This document shows positions 1-9,029 of a stretch of 64,000 nt of DNA, piece after piece; position 1 is the stretch's first letter; every line of letters begins with the position of its first letter. A model generated the notes under the pieces. The model worked only from the letters and a program-made list of their open reading frames with translations, was not told where the DNA came from and did not search any database. Source of the DNA: Acidaminobacterium chupaoyuni (GTDB lineage: Bacteria; Bacillota; Clostridia; Oscillospirales; Butyricicoccaceae); the NCBI GenBank assembly GCA_047936785.1, contig CP176394.1; one strand, written 5' to 3'. A program made the position numbers and the translations under genes.

Positions 1-294
1 GAGCAGGATTGCCCCAATGAGGCTCTAATCATCGAAAAGACTGTCAGCATGGCAAGTCAGATGTACCGAGAAAGCGAAGCAAAACTCAATATCGCGGCAT
101 CCATCGCCAGAAAAAGAGCCGAGATGATGATACCGCAAGAGGAACTACAGATAACATACTTTACTGACCTTATCAGCTACATCACGCTCGATGATGGTGG
201 CAGACTCACGCTACACACCAAAACAGACACCGAGATAGGAGATGAAGAAAATGCAAGTGACCAAAATCCCGAAAAAAACAGTAACAGTCATTGA
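1..294 (+). CDS. C-terminal end of a protein, probably a serine recombinase (partial)
   Basis: The reading frame is open from the first base of the window, so the gene starts upstream; 97 residues are visible. The predicted helical stretch followed by an ITYFTDLISYI / GGRLTLHTKT beta pattern resembles the C-terminal tail of large serine recombinases, where a short domain follows the coiled coil. It overlaps the next recombinase by about 44 bases. Paired and triple recombinase cassettes are common in clostridial elements, which supports the reading. The catalytic part is not visible, so the assignment rests on position and a weak resemblance. Confidence 0.5.
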   Translation, partial: EQDCPNEALIIEKTVSMASQMYRESEAKLNIAASIARKRAEMMIPQEELQITYFTDLISYITLDDGGRLTLHTKTDTEIGDEENASDQNPEKNSNSH

Positions 295-1888
295 GCCGAA
301 ACGCTCGCTGATTGTCGATAAGGAAAAATACCACCAGCAGAGGGTTGCAGCTTACTGCCGTGTTTCAACAGACAGCGAAGAACAGCTTACTTCCTATACT
401 ACGCAAAAGAAAGTCTACTCGGAGATGATCGCCGCCAGAAAGGACTGGGAGTTCGCTGGCCTATATGCTGACGAGGGCATCTCAGGCACTCGGGCAGACA
501 AGCGCCCTCAGTTTAAAAAGATGATCAATGACTGCCTATCTGGGAAAATCGACTACATCATCACAAAATCCGTATCAAGATTTGCCCGTAATACCGTCGA
601 TTGCCTCGACCATGTGCGAATCCTGAAAGCGAAAGGAATCGGTGTATTTTTCGAGGAACAGAACATCGACACCCTCAAAATTGACAGCGAACTCTACCTC
701 GTCATCTATGCAGGGTTTGCCCAGTCTGAATCGGAGAGTATGAGCAAAAACATTACATGGACATTCCGGAAAAAGTTTGAGGATGGCAATTCGGTGTTCA
801 TGTATAAAAAGCTCCTCGGCTATAAAAAGGGCGAAGATGGAATGCCTGAGATTGTCCCCGAGGAAGCGGCGTTAGTCAAGCGAGTCTATAATATGTACCT
901 TGCTGGAGAAACGCCCCGAAGAATTTCCGCCGCAATGAAGGCAGAGAAAATCGAGATACCCGGAAAAAGCCTTTCCTTCAGCGAATCCATGATCTCTGGC
1001 ATCCTGACAAATGAAAAATACTGCGGCGATTCGGTTCTCCAAAAAACGGTCACGATTGACTGCATCTCAAAGACACGACGCAAAAATACGGGCGAGGCTC
1101 CGATGTATTATGTGCAGAACAGCCATCCCGCCATCATCAGCAGGGAGGTCTTCCATAAGACACAGGAGGAACTGATGCGGAGAAAAACAAGAACTCCGCA
1201 GTCATCGAAATCATCCATCACCGCAACTGGTAAATACTCACGCTTCGCCTTGACTGATGTTCTCGTCTGCGCCGAATGCGGAAGCCGCTATAAGCGTGTA
1301 ACATGGACAGCCAGTGGTCAGAAGAAAATCGTGTGGCGCTGCATTAACCGGCTGGATTATGGAAAGAAGTATTGCAAGACTTCACCTACAGTCGATGAAA
1401 TCAAGCTCCACAGTGCAATCATGAGAGCGCTCAACCAATTCAACGAAGAAGATCGCTCAACCTACATGGCGCTGATGAAGGCTACCATCAGTGAGGCACT
1501 CGGCTTAAACAGGTGTTCTGATGAAATAGACCTTCTTCAAAGAAAAATCGATGCACTCAACAAGAAAATGATAGAGCTGATCAATGACAGCGTTCAGAGC
1601 GGAGATGATATGGAAAGTCGTGAAGCGGAGTTCAAAGAAATATCGGATACCATCGCACTCTTGAAAAGCAGGATTGCAACTGTAGAAGACAGCGCAAATA
1701 CCTCTGGCTCGACCAATGAGCGCCTCGAACAGATTCAGAAAATCATTGCGCAGAGAGAACAGAAACGGTTTGAATACGATGACTCAATCGTGCGCCAAAT
1801 GATCGAGTGCATCAAGGTACTTCCCGAGGGAAAGCTCGAAATCATCTTCGGCGGTGGGTATGTCGTCGAAGAAAGCCTCGACGCCTGA
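251..1888 (+). CDS. Large serine recombinase (site-specific integrase/excisionase)
   Basis: This is a large serine recombinase of about 545 residues. The N-terminal resolvase domain contains AYCRVSTDSEEQ with the nucleophilic Ser near residue 39, then YADEGISGT and TKSVSRFARNTVD with the conserved arginines. A recombinase domain (MYLAGETPRRISAAM, then ILTNEKYCGD) follows. Next comes a zinc ribbon (CAECGSRYKR paired with WRCINR...YC) and a coiled coil around residues 420-480. An ATG at 242 is also possible, but an AGGAG at 237-241 sits 9 bases before the ATG at 251, so 251 is preferred. Such enzymes move ICEs and IMEs by cutting attP/attB. It overlaps the upstream frame, suggesting co-transcription with a partner recombinase. 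Confidence 0.93.
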   Translation: MQVTKIPKKTVTVIEPKRSLIVDKEKYHQQRVAAYCRVSTDSEEQLTSYTTQKKVYSEMIAARKDWEFAGLYADEGISGTRADKRPQFKKMINDCLSGKIDYIITKSVSRFARNTVDCLDHVRILKAKGIGVFFEEQNIDTLKIDSELYLVIYAGFAQSESESMSKNITWTFRKKFEDGNSVFMYKKLLGYKKGEDGMPEIVPEEAALVKRVYNMYLAGETPRRISAAMKAEKIEIPGKSLSFSESMISGILTNEKYCGDSVLQKTVTIDCISKTRRKNTGEAPMYYVQNSHPAIISREVFHKTQEELMRRKTRTPQSSKSSITATGKYSRFALTDVLVCAECGSRYKRVTWTASGQKKIVWRCINRLDYGKKYCKTSPTVDEIKLHSAIMRALNQFNEEDRSTYMALMKATISEALGLNRCSDEIDLLQRKIDALNKKMIELINDSVQSGDDMESREAEFKEISDTIALLKSRIATVEDSANTSGSTNERLEQIQKIIAQREQKRFEYDDSIVRQMIECIKVLPEGKLEIIFGGGYVVEESLDA

Positions 1889-1899
1889 GCTGAGTAATG

Positions 1900-1944
1900 T
1901 CAAATATAATGGACAAATGACGCTGCTTCGTCCATTATATTTGA
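1900..1944 (+). terminator. 15-bp perfect inverted repeat after recombinase gene
   Basis: TCAAATATAATGGAC at 1900-1914 is exactly complementary to 1930-1944, with a 15-base loop and then TTTTAT. It lies 12 bases after the recombinase stop codon. A terminator is the simplest reading; a recombinase-associated site is possible because the stem is unusually AT-rich and perfect. Confidence 0.5.
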
Positions 1945-1969
1945 TTTTATCTGACGGCAAAATCAAATA

Positions 1970-2020
1970 GCACCGGCAAACAGCGGTGAGATGATTCGTC
2001 ACTTGCCGCCTTGCCGGTGC
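1970..2020. terminator. GC-rich hairpin between convergent genes
   Basis: GCACCGGCAA (1970-1979) pairs perfectly with TTGCCGGTGC (2011-2020), followed by TTCTTTAAT. It lies between the rightward recombinase and the leftward rloB-like gene, so it probably ends transcription from one or both. Confidence 0.5.
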
Positions 2021-2030
2021 TTCTTTAATA

Positions 2031-2657
2031 TCACGGATTCTGGTGCATCAAGTACTCCACCAGCTGGAACACGGTTGTGCAGGGATTGCTGTCTCTGCTC
2101 AATACCGCGGTCCCTTCTTTCCCAAGCTTCTCGATACGCTTGGAGGCGCGTTGGATTGCGGCATCCTGGCTGCCGAATAGTGCAGCAAACACATCATGCG
2201 CTTTCTCGTAGTTCTCAAGACGCCCAGGCTCTCGGAGCAATCGCAATGCCTCGGCAGCATCGCCAATATAACCGACATGGTCTATGTAGTTGAGCAGGAA
2301 CCAATATTCAAAGCATGGATTTGAAAAGGCAATGCCATACTTCGCTGCCGCCGCATACTTTTCCGCATTGGATAGCATCTCATTGGTATTGCTGTCCCGG
2401 TCGAACACGCACCAGATCGTATCACCATCCTTTGGCGAGAAGGACTGCTTCACCAAGTCTTTGGCGTGGCGCACCAAATGCTCTGCCGCCTTGTGCTTGG
2501 ATGGGATCGGCACAATATTGACCAGGCAGTTCCGTGTCCGAAAATGTTTGAAATAATTGATTTCGGTTTCTTTTCCCTCGCACACAATATAGACAACCGG
2601 GCGCCGGCTCCGACGCGCCACGCGATTGGGATTATACTCTTTCCTCATTCCTGCCAT
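2031..2657 (-). CDS. rloB: RloB-like protein (TOPRIM-like putative nuclease)
   Basis: This is a 208-residue protein of the RloB family. Near the N-terminus VVYIVCEGKETEINYF matches the TOPRIM-like signature (CEGxxTExxYF, residues 26-36) with its acidic residues. An acidic WCVFDRDSN motif follows near residue 85, then FSNPCFEYWFLLNY. RloB-family proteins typically pair with an AAA/ABC-type ATPase and are linked to phage defence, related in architecture to lactococcal AbiL and PARIS systems. That is family knowledge; immunity here is inferred. The start is set by GGAGGTGG six bases upstream. It overlaps the upstream ATPase gene by 13 bases, so the two are translationally coupled. It is encoded inside mobile element A. 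Confidence 0.82.
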   Translation of the reverse strand: MAGMRKEYNPNRVARRSRRPVVYIVCEGKETEINYFKHFRTRNCLVNIVPIPSKHKAAEHLVRHAKDLVKQSFSPKDGDTIWCVFDRDSNTNEMLSNAEKYAAAAKYGIAFSNPCFEYWFLLNYIDHVGYIGDAAEALRLLREPGRLENYEKAHDVFAALFGSQDAAIQRASKRIEKLGKEGTAVLSRDSNPCTTVFQLVEYLMHQNP

Positions 2658-3826
2658 AGCTGACCACCTCCGATGAAGGGGATCGCTCCAAAGCGACCCT
2701 GAAGATAGCCGTTACGGATATTCTCACCCTTACGAGGCGAAAAACTGACAAGGGAGAATACTTCGGTGGCGCAGGTTTTGTCGCTCTTTTCCGCAAACCA
2801 GATTTGATCCCGACGGAAGAAAGAGAGATCCAGGAGCAATGCATCGTGTGTGGTAAAAAGCAGCTGCGTACCGTTTACATTGATTGAGCTATCCTGGATC
2901 ATCTCAATCAGGCGGCGAGTCAATAGCGGATGCATACTTACCTCGATTTCATCCACCACTAAAAGCGCCCCGGTATCCAGCGCATGAAGCCAACCGCCAA
3001 TGCGGGAGAAAAAGCGCTGCGTACCGGCCGACTCTTCTTCAAGACGAAGCTGGAAGAAGTCAGTTGCGTCATCCTCGCAGATAATGCGATGGGTTGTCAT
3101 GATGATGGGGGGCTGGTTCTTGGCGGTTGCGTTCCGAATGGACACATCCGAGATCCCCAGGTCAGCCACAAGGAGTTCCTTAAGAATGCGAGCCTTTTGG
3201 TCGTTGCTTTTTGCGATTTCCGCGATGGTTTCCGCAGGGAGTGCTGGCTGCATCATGTCGGTCAGCTGCTCAAGAAACCACTTGTATGCCAGTTCGGTCT
3301 GAGGGCAGTTCCAGTCATTCGAAGATGCGAGATAGAGCTTGTTATCCGGCGTCCTGTTTGCCAGCGTGTTCTGCTCGGCAACATTTTCCCGGAACTCATA
3401 GTTCCCATTTTCCCTTGAAAAGATGAGTGCTTCTCTTCCGTTTGGCCAGTGATAAAGATACTCGCTGTGGATATGCTTCTGACTGTAAGAGAACCCGTAA
3501 ACATAACGGATTTGACGATAGATATAGGAAACCTCAAACGAGGTCGGCTGCTCGGAGTTCCCAAAAGGATCCCACGGCAGCATTTCTCCTTTAGAAACCT
3601 TAGAGGCACTGCCTACAACCATATCCCGCATTGTGAGCAGCGCATGGAGCATATTGCTCTTACCGGCTGCGTTAGCTCCATACAAAGCTACGACAGGCAG
3701 CAGCTTTCTCTTCGCGTCACCTTGCAGCAGGCATGTTTCCAACGACTTATCTTTGGATGCGGCAAAGCTGATAACTGCACTGTCCTTGATTGAACGGTGA
3801 TTCTCAACGCTAAACTGTATGATCAT
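2645..3826 (-). CDS. RloA-like AAA/ABC-type ATPase, partner of RloB
   Basis: This is a 393-residue SMC/ABC-like ATPase. Walker A is ALYGANAAGKSN near residue 43, directly after an N-terminal FSVENHRSIKDS strand typical of AAA_21/RecF-like ATPases. Walker B is ALLVVDEIEVSMHP near residue 300, followed by LLFTTHDALLLD with the switch histidine. The preferred ATG at 3826 has GAGGAGG upstream; an in-frame ATG at 3874 lacks such a site. The gene overlaps rloB and shares one promoter. In this class of two-gene defence systems the ATPase is thought to sense infection and release or activate the nuclease-like partner. That mechanism is inferred from related systems, not shown here. Confidence 0.82.
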   Translation of the reverse strand: MIIQFSVENHRSIKDSAVISFAASKDKSLETCLLQGDAKRKLLPVVALYGANAAGKSNMLHALLTMRDMVVGSASKVSKGEMLPWDPFGNSEQPTSFEVSYIYRQIRYVYGFSYSQKHIHSEYLYHWPNGREALIFSRENGNYEFRENVAEQNTLANRTPDNKLYLASSNDWNCPQTELAYKWFLEQLTDMMQPALPAETIAEIAKSNDQKARILKELLVADLGISDVSIRNATAKNQPPIIMTTHRIICEDDATDFFQLRLEEESAGTQRFFSRIGGWLHALDTGALLVVDEIEVSMHPLLTRRLIEMIQDSSINVNGTQLLFTTHDALLLDLSFFRRDQIWFAEKSDKTCATEVFSLVSFSPRKGENIRNGYLQGRFGAIPFIGGGQLWQE

Positions 3827-3878
3827 AACAGAGTCCTCCTCTTGCCAACTACATTCAGTATTCCCGTGTTGCAATCAT

Positions 3879-3907
3879 ATTATAGCTCTCAAAATCCCGT
3901 CAGTCAA
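3879..3907 (-). promoter_or_regulatory. Sigma-A-type promoter of the rloA-rloB operon
   Basis: Read on the minus strand, TTGACT (3902-3907) and TATAAT (3879-3884) are separated by exactly 17 bases and lie about 50 bases before the ATPase start. A near-consensus promoter suggests the pair is expressed constitutively unless repressed. Confidence 0.7.
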
Positions 3908-4109
3908 GTTTTATCAATCTATTTTGCAGAAAATATGCAAAATCAAATTATAAAATTAAATCAGATGCGTGCTTTGCCGCTTTTGGGAAGGAGTGTTGTC
4001 GAATCTATGAACCTACACCAGCCACAGCTCGTTTTCTGGGCGTATCATTACAGCGTTTTCCCGCATTAGCGTTCCGTTCAGCGGAGGTTGATTCCGCTGT
4101 AGCACAGCT

Positions 4110-4979
4110 TCAATCACCTCCATAATCCTCTGCCGTGTCTGACTCATCCCTTTCCTCGTCCGGGAGGTCGGCATCCAGACCGTCTGTTGTCCCGTTGTTC
4201 TTTTCATATAGACTATTCCAGCGAAGCGGATACTTGCACTTCCTATTGTACGCAACGAGCATTGCCTCGGCAAAACCCATGGAGCCGGGGCGTCTCTCTT
4301 TTGCCGTGCGGGTAAGCAGTTTCACAGACATTGCGCCGATTCGCTCTTTAAAAAGGTCATCCTTGAGAGCGTCTCCGTAGGCATTCACGATCCGCGCGAC
4401 GGCATAAAGAAAATTGGCTGAGAGGGAGTTCATGTCTCCCTCCCATGTGCCAACACACAGCCGTAGCGTCCTATCCAGCACATGATAGCCAAACTTGTCG
4501 TAGATGCGCTCCAAGGCAGAAACAGCGCAGATGACGCCATAATTCTTTACCTGACCAATCGTGAGCGAGTAAGACTCAACCAAGTCCTTGATAATCAATT
4601 GTTTGCTGTTTTCAGCCTCGACATTCGCCATGAATACTTCGTATGGCTTAAGAGGTTTGACATACTTCATTTGATTTGCGAAAATGTCGGCCTCATTTTC
4701 ATACTCCAGATCATCGTAGATCATGCACCAAACCGGCGTGTCACGCGACCCGGAAACCAATGCGACGATCTCAATCGTGTGCTGACCGTTGAACACATAA
4801 TTGACTCCGTTTCGGCGGCTCACCTTTACAGGATTGATCTGATGGAGGTCAAAATGCTCTGCGGCTCTTTCCACATGGGCAGTCGAGAGCGTTCGCTGGT
4901 ACTCCTGATTGGACACCAAGTTCTTTATCGGGATCTGCTCAAAATGTACATTCGGTACAAACATGCTGAAATCAGGCAT
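4110..4979 (-). CDS. ParB-like protein, distal gene of the recombinase operon
   Basis: This 289-residue protein has a ParB/Srx-like N-terminal domain. The motif YVFNGQHTIEIVALV near residue 64 is the counterpart of the DGxxR nucleotide-binding motif of ParB. A middle helical region (LTIGQVKNYGVICAV) may be an HTH. The C-terminus is acidic (DLPDEERDESDTAED). Its start codon overlaps the stop of the preceding ParB-like gene (TAATG), so translation is coupled. The variant motif, with Q in place of the usual basic residue, suggests the domain may bind DNA or nucleotide differently from canonical ParB. Its role in recombination or partition is unknown. Confidence 0.65.
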   Translation of the reverse strand: MPDFSMFVPNVHFEQIPIKNLVSNQEYQRTLSTAHVERAAEHFDLHQINPVKVSRRNGVNYVFNGQHTIEIVALVSGSRDTPVWCMIYDDLEYENEADIFANQMKYVKPLKPYEVFMANVEAENSKQLIIKDLVESYSLTIGQVKNYGVICAVSALERIYDKFGYHVLDRTLRLCVGTWEGDMNSLSANFLYAVARIVNAYGDALKDDLFKERIGAMSVKLLTRTAKERRPGSMGFAEAMLVAYNRKCKYPLRWNSLYEKNNGTTDGLDADLPDEERDESDTAEDYGGD

Positions 4980-5944
4980 TAGGAATCCTCCTTTATCGCT
5001 CTGAGCATCTCCTGCACTTTGCTGTCCAGCAACTCTAACGCCTCTTCAAGTCGCACTTTCGCTAAAGTTGAAACAGTGGTCAGGTCGGCTGCGTTTTTGG
5101 TGCGTTCAATGGAGCTTGTCCATGACGGAATGGTTAGAGTAAGCCCGGCGACCTCGGCGTCAGGATCGAAAGCGGGCATGGATTTAATCGCTGGCAGCAC
5201 TGGGGGCTTCGGCCCAGGCTTCCCAGCTGGTTCATCCGTAAAGTCCTTCCTCGACTCACTATAGCGAACAAAAGAGCCGCCTCCGCGACCGATTCTCTTG
5301 CTCAAAGCCTTAACATCTTTCGCATCCATTGTGGAAAGGGTGACGAGGTTCTCGTGGGAAATCTTATAGTTGCCAGATAGGATCTGCGGAACCAGCTCCG
5401 GCGCCTTATCCCCAATCACATCCAGAGCCGCACTGTACTTGGCATACTTTTGGACTGCGCCGGACGATACATGATACTTCTTGCCCAAGCGATTGGCTGT
5501 ACGCCGGCCGCTTTCCCTTCGTTCCTGCTCTGTTGGCTCATCTTCTGCTTCCATACCAGTTAAAGCTGACCACTGGTTATGGCCGTCACGATTCCTGTGA
5601 TAGCCGATGATCTTTTCCGCCTCATATTGCCGGCCGATCAGATACTTCCGAGTTTCTTCGGTGATGTTTCTCCGGCCAAGCTGATTGTTGCAGATCCAAA
5701 CGATGGCCTCTTCACGGCCGTCAAACTCGACATCCTCTACGGCATAGGGGATATGTAGACGGTTGCAAATCTCATATCGGTTATGCCCGTCAACAATGGT
5801 TTTATTCCAAGCCATTATAGGGTCCCGACAGCCATCATTGACAAGATTGGCTTCAAGCTGTCCACGCTCCTCGCGGCTCAATGGACGAATGAGTGTCTGA
5901 AACTCGTTGTCGATTTTTAACTGCTCAAATCCCTTGTTTCCCAT
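4979..5944 (-). CDS. ParB/RepB/Spo0J-like DNA-binding protein
   Basis: A 321-residue ParB-type protein. The N-terminal half reads like a ParB nuclease/CTPase domain: RPLSREERGQLEANL, then IVDGHNRYEICNRL, then IVWICNNQLGRRNIT. An HTH-like segment follows (LGKKYHVSSGAVQKYAKY, about residue 165). The C-terminal third contains a short helical region (LEEALELLDSKVQEML). The start at 5944 is chosen because CGGAGG lies just upstream; an ATG at 5962 is less likely. It overlaps its neighbours on both sides, placing it in one transcript with the serine recombinase. It could act in element partition or as an accessory DNA-binding factor in recombination. Confidence 0.78.
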   Translation of the reverse strand: MGNKGFEQLKIDNEFQTLIRPLSREERGQLEANLVNDGCRDPIMAWNKTIVDGHNRYEICNRLHIPYAVEDVEFDGREEAIVWICNNQLGRRNITEETRKYLIGRQYEAEKIIGYHRNRDGHNQWSALTGMEAEDEPTEQERRESGRRTANRLGKKYHVSSGAVQKYAKYSAALDVIGDKAPELVPQILSGNYKISHENLVTLSTMDAKDVKALSKRIGRGGGSFVRYSESRKDFTDEPAGKPGPKPPVLPAIKSMPAFDPDAEVAGLTLTIPSWTSSIERTKNAADLTTVSTLAKVRLEEALELLDSKVQEMLRAIKEDS

Positions 5945-6329
5945 TGAGTTTCCTCCGCTCAACTCGCTGTAATGATCGCATAGAAAAGTATGCTACTCGG
6001 TTCACTTCGTCTATCTCGCCCGTCAGATGATAGTTGTATGTGCTGTCTAATTCTCCAAACACTCGAACCAGCCCGTTTATCAGCGAAGTGCTGTAGAACT
6101 CAACCGAAGGCTTTCCGTCGAGGCTCGAATTAGGCAGTTTGATGCGGTTTGCCGTTCCGCCAGCTATCGGAATCTCAGAACCAAGAATGGCAATATAGAG
6201 ATCTTCGGGGTTAATTAAAAACTGGATATACGTGGGGTAGCCGAGCGCTCGGAGCGTGGCTCTGTATATTCGGATTCTGGTTCTTTTCACATCAAGAGTC
6301 AGGGCAACGATTCGTTTTTCATTGTTCAT
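5925..6329 (-). CDS. Small stand-alone copy of the recombinase C-terminal domain (134 aa)
   Basis: Function unknown. The 134 residues appear related to the C-terminal domain of the recombinase at 7110-9029. RIYRATLRALGYPTYIQFLI aligns with KFSTACVRKFEKNNKVELLV. LINGLVRVFGELDSTYNYHL aligns with FIGTLFELFDWNADFKYRIS. This is my alignment by eye. The gene overlaps the 266-residue gene upstream by four bases and the ParB-like gene downstream by 20 bases. Lacking any catalytic domain, it could be a DNA-binding or protein-protein accessory subunit of the recombinase. Confidence 0.7.
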   Translation of the reverse strand: MNNEKRIVALTLDVKRTRIRIYRATLRALGYPTYIQFLINPEDLYIAILGSEIPIAGGTANRIKLPNSSLDGKPSVEFYSTSLINGLVRVFGELDSTYNYHLTGEIDEVNRVAYFSMRSLQRVERRKLNGKQGI

Positions 6330-7126
6330 CCTACAGACCCTCCCTGTAGCGCGTCATGGTCCATTTCGAGTTGTGAATTCTCCTCGGTTGTTTCGGCGGC
6401 AGAAGCTGCGTTTTCCTTTATCCCATACACGGCATATCCATCGAAGATATTGATCTGCATGGAGTTGCGATGCTCTTTGAATGGAAGGCCGAACTGGTTC
6501 TGCCAACCTTCCGGAAAAACGGGAGTTCTTGAGGTCTTCGGCTTTTGCCCATCTTTATACACGCGCTGATAAACTTCCGTTGCCGACAGGTCAAAGGCAA
6601 TCAGGTATTCATCGTTTGCATGGATCACCTTGCCGAGCAGCTTATAGCGATAATCTGTATTCCAATCCATAAGAGAGAACACCTTGGCAAAAAAGAGGCG
6701 GCAGGTGATTTGTCTCGGTTTTCTGCGTCCCGAACCAGGGGCACACCAAGCGAAAGCATCTCGTTCTTCTTCCATGCAAGGCCGAATCGCAAGTATCTTA
6801 CTGTCACTATTCACCAGCACCTGCACATAGTCCACCGCTTGAAATCGGGAGAGGCAAGCCGCGTTGACATAGACTTTGAAATTATTGAAAGTAATTGACG
6901 GCTCATTTGTGTGGGCGAAAAACTCACGGCGCACTACCTGAAAGCCGTCGTAATCAAACTCTTTGCCAAGCTCGATCACATCTCCGTCGGACAAAGCAGC
7001 TGGCGCTTGTGGCTCCTTATCTTCTGTTAAAGTGAAATTGCCATCGCTCTCCGGGGCGTCTTCATGCAGCCGCTGAAGCATCCCAGCAATGACGCTTTGC
7101 GGTTGGCTGTTATTCGGCTCGTTCAT
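6326..7126 (-). CDS. Stand-alone paralogue of the recombinase C-terminal domain (266 aa)
   Basis: Over about 160 residues this 266-residue protein matches the C-terminal third of the neighbouring recombinase. FQVVRREFFAHTNEPSITF corresponds to FEITRSEFFDSTKRPYIIF. PRQITCRLFFAKVFSLMDW corresponds to PRQIASSAFIGTLFELFDW. Both end in a conserved PxxWxNQ/SFG motif. There is no resolvase catalytic domain. It overlaps the recombinase gene by 17 bases. A disordered acidic N-terminus (about 45 residues) and C-terminus flank the domain. It is probably an accessory subunit arising from duplication or splitting of the recombinase gene. Confidence 0.75.
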   Translation of the reverse strand: MNEPNNSQPQSVIAGMLQRLHEDAPESDGNFTLTEDKEPQAPAALSDGDVIELGKEFDYDGFQVVRREFFAHTNEPSITFNNFKVYVNAACLSRFQAVDYVQVLVNSDSKILAIRPCMEEERDAFAWCAPGSGRRKPRQITCRLFFAKVFSLMDWNTDYRYKLLGKVIHANDEYLIAFDLSATEVYQRVYKDGQKPKTSRTPVFPEGWQNQFGLPFKEHRNSMQINIFDGYAVYGIKENAASAAETTEENSQLEMDHDALQGGSVG

Positions 7127-9029
7127 TTGGTTTTCCCTCCATCTTGCTCTTTGTCAGCTCTTGGGTAATAAACCCTTTGAGCTCGTCAAAGCTGGTGACA
7201 TGGATTTTCTCCCCTGTCTCAAATAGTTGTCCCTCCATACGAATTTTCCAATCGTCTTCACTCTGTGACTCGACAGAGGGAAAGTTGTGCTGATGCAGAT
7301 AATACTGGTTACCAAACGAATTCATCCATTCCTGTGGTATCGCTCGAACCCGTTTCCCCGACATGGAGAGCGGTTTTACAGGCAATCCATCTTCGCCAGT
7401 TCCTGCCTCACTGTCCAGCATATATGGTTTGATAAAGGCTTCGGCCTCGTTCAAATTGAAGATATAAACCGACTCCCCGTCCTTCTCAAACAGGGACCCG
7501 GAAATGCGGTATTTGAAATCCGCATTCCAGTCAAACAGCTCAAACAGCGTCCCAATAAACGCGGAAGATGCGATCTGCCTCGGATAGTAAATCCCATTGT
7601 CCACTCTGGAGCATACGACGGAATGACGGCTGTCTTTTGCGGCAGTCCTTACTGCAAAGCGCATATCACAAGGATTGACGAGCAGCTCCACTTTATTGTT
7701 CTTTTCGAACTTTCTGACGCATGCGGTACTGAACTTGATCACCTTATCCTGAAAGATGATGTACGGTCGTTTGGTCGAATCGAAAAACTCGGACCGAGTG
7801 ATTTCAAAACCCCGCATGTCAAAATCGCCGGCTTCAACGGTAATATGGATTTGAGGCTTTTCTTCGACGAACCCTTCGGTGTCCACGACACCGTCTTCCG
7901 CTGGTTGGACGCTGGCGGCTGCACGATAATAATCAGCAGCCTTGAAACCAGACCAACGCGGATTGATCTGGACAAATCCTTTAAGCAATCCGCTGTCTAT
8001 GACGCGAATCTCCGGCAGAATAGACTTGTTCCCATACTTTGCGTTGTTCAACATGTGCTGAACCGCTATGAAGTCATCCCTCGATACAATGGCTTCATGA
8101 TGATTATGGTAGATGCTCTGCATCCTGTCGCCGCGATTCTTCTTTGACAGATGGGTGAGAAAGTTGGGGGTGAAGGTCTTCCGTGTCAATACATCCCCAC
8201 AATGCCTTTCATTCCGCAGAACCTGTACCACGGCGCCGGAAGTCCATGTGACATTCCCAAGATAGGTTTTGCGGCCAAGCTCCGTCAGCGTGTCCGCAAT
8301 CTCCGCTGTTGAGTACCCGTAAAGATACATATAGAAAATCAGCTTTACCGTGGGCGCCTCTTCGTGGTTTACAATGAGGTTTCCATCCGTGTCGTGGGAG
8401 TAGCCAAGCAGCTTGGGGGTCAGAGGCAAGCCGCCATCCAGCCGCATGTGCAGAGAGGTTTCCATGCTCCGACTTCGGATATGCGACTCCTCCTGGGCCA
8501 TCGTTGCCTGAAAGGAGAGCGCCATTTGCGAGTCATCCTTCAACGAGAAAATGCACTCGCTTTCAAAGAAAATGCCGACCGGATGGGGCAGTTCCGCTAA
8601 CGACTGAACCATACTCAGAAAGTCCACCACATTACGCGCGAATCGAGATACGCTCTTTGTTATGATCATGTCGATTTTACCGGCCCGGCTGTCCGCAATC
8701 ATCGCAAGGAACTCGTCTCGATGTGCCATCGATGTTCCGCTTATGCCTTCATCAGCATATATCTTTACCAGCGTCCAGTTGGGATGACGGATGACAAACT
8801 CCTCGTAATACTTCTTCTGAAGCTCATAGGAGGATGTCTGCTGGACATTGTCCGTGGAAACACGGGCATACACCGCTACTCTCTGCGGAATATCATTGTC
8901 GTAGTAGTCAACTTGCTTTTTTGCGGGGATGCATTCATAATTAGCGGGATCAACAGGCGTATTAACCCGTCTATGAACCTTTTGCTTTTCTTCAATCATC
9001 GCCTGTTGCCGCTTGGAAAGATTATTCAT
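7110..9029 (-). CDS. Large serine recombinase with unusual C-terminal domain
   Basis: A 639-residue serine recombinase. The catalytic domain carries VAVYARVSTDN (nucleophile Ser58), YADEGISGTSMAHRDEF and TKSVSRFARNVVD, all key residues intact. The recombinase domain follows (LYGYSTAEIADTL, then VLRNERHCGD, to about residue 330). The usual CxxC zinc ribbon is absent. Instead a distinct domain of about 190 residues (roughly 400-600) follows, which recurs alone in the next two genes of the operon. Its start overlaps the upstream, catalytically dead resolvase-like gene by eight bases. It probably performs integration or excision of element A or of a nested element; its target is not evident. Confidence 0.92.
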   Translation of the reverse strand: MNNLSKRQQAMIEEKQKVHRRVNTPVDPANYECIPAKKQVDYYDNDIPQRVAVYARVSTDNVQQTSSYELQKKYYEEFVIRHPNWTLVKIYADEGISGTSMAHRDEFLAMIADSRAGKIDMIITKSVSRFARNVVDFLSMVQSLAELPHPVGIFFESECIFSLKDDSQMALSFQATMAQEESHIRSRSMETSLHMRLDGGLPLTPKLLGYSHDTDGNLIVNHEEAPTVKLIFYMYLYGYSTAEIADTLTELGRKTYLGNVTWTSGAVVQVLRNERHCGDVLTRKTFTPNFLTHLSKKNRGDRMQSIYHNHHEAIVSRDDFIAVQHMLNNAKYGNKSILPEIRVIDSGLLKGFVQINPRWSGFKAADYYRAAASVQPAEDGVVDTEGFVEEKPQIHITVEAGDFDMRGFEITRSEFFDSTKRPYIIFQDKVIKFSTACVRKFEKNNKVELLVNPCDMRFAVRTAAKDSRHSVVCSRVDNGIYYPRQIASSAFIGTLFELFDWNADFKYRISGSLFEKDGESVYIFNLNEAEAFIKPYMLDSEAGTGEDGLPVKPLSMSGKRVRAIPQEWMNSFGNQYYLHQHNFPSVESQSEDDWKIRMEGQLFETGEKIHVTSFDELKGFITQELTKSKMEGKPNERAE

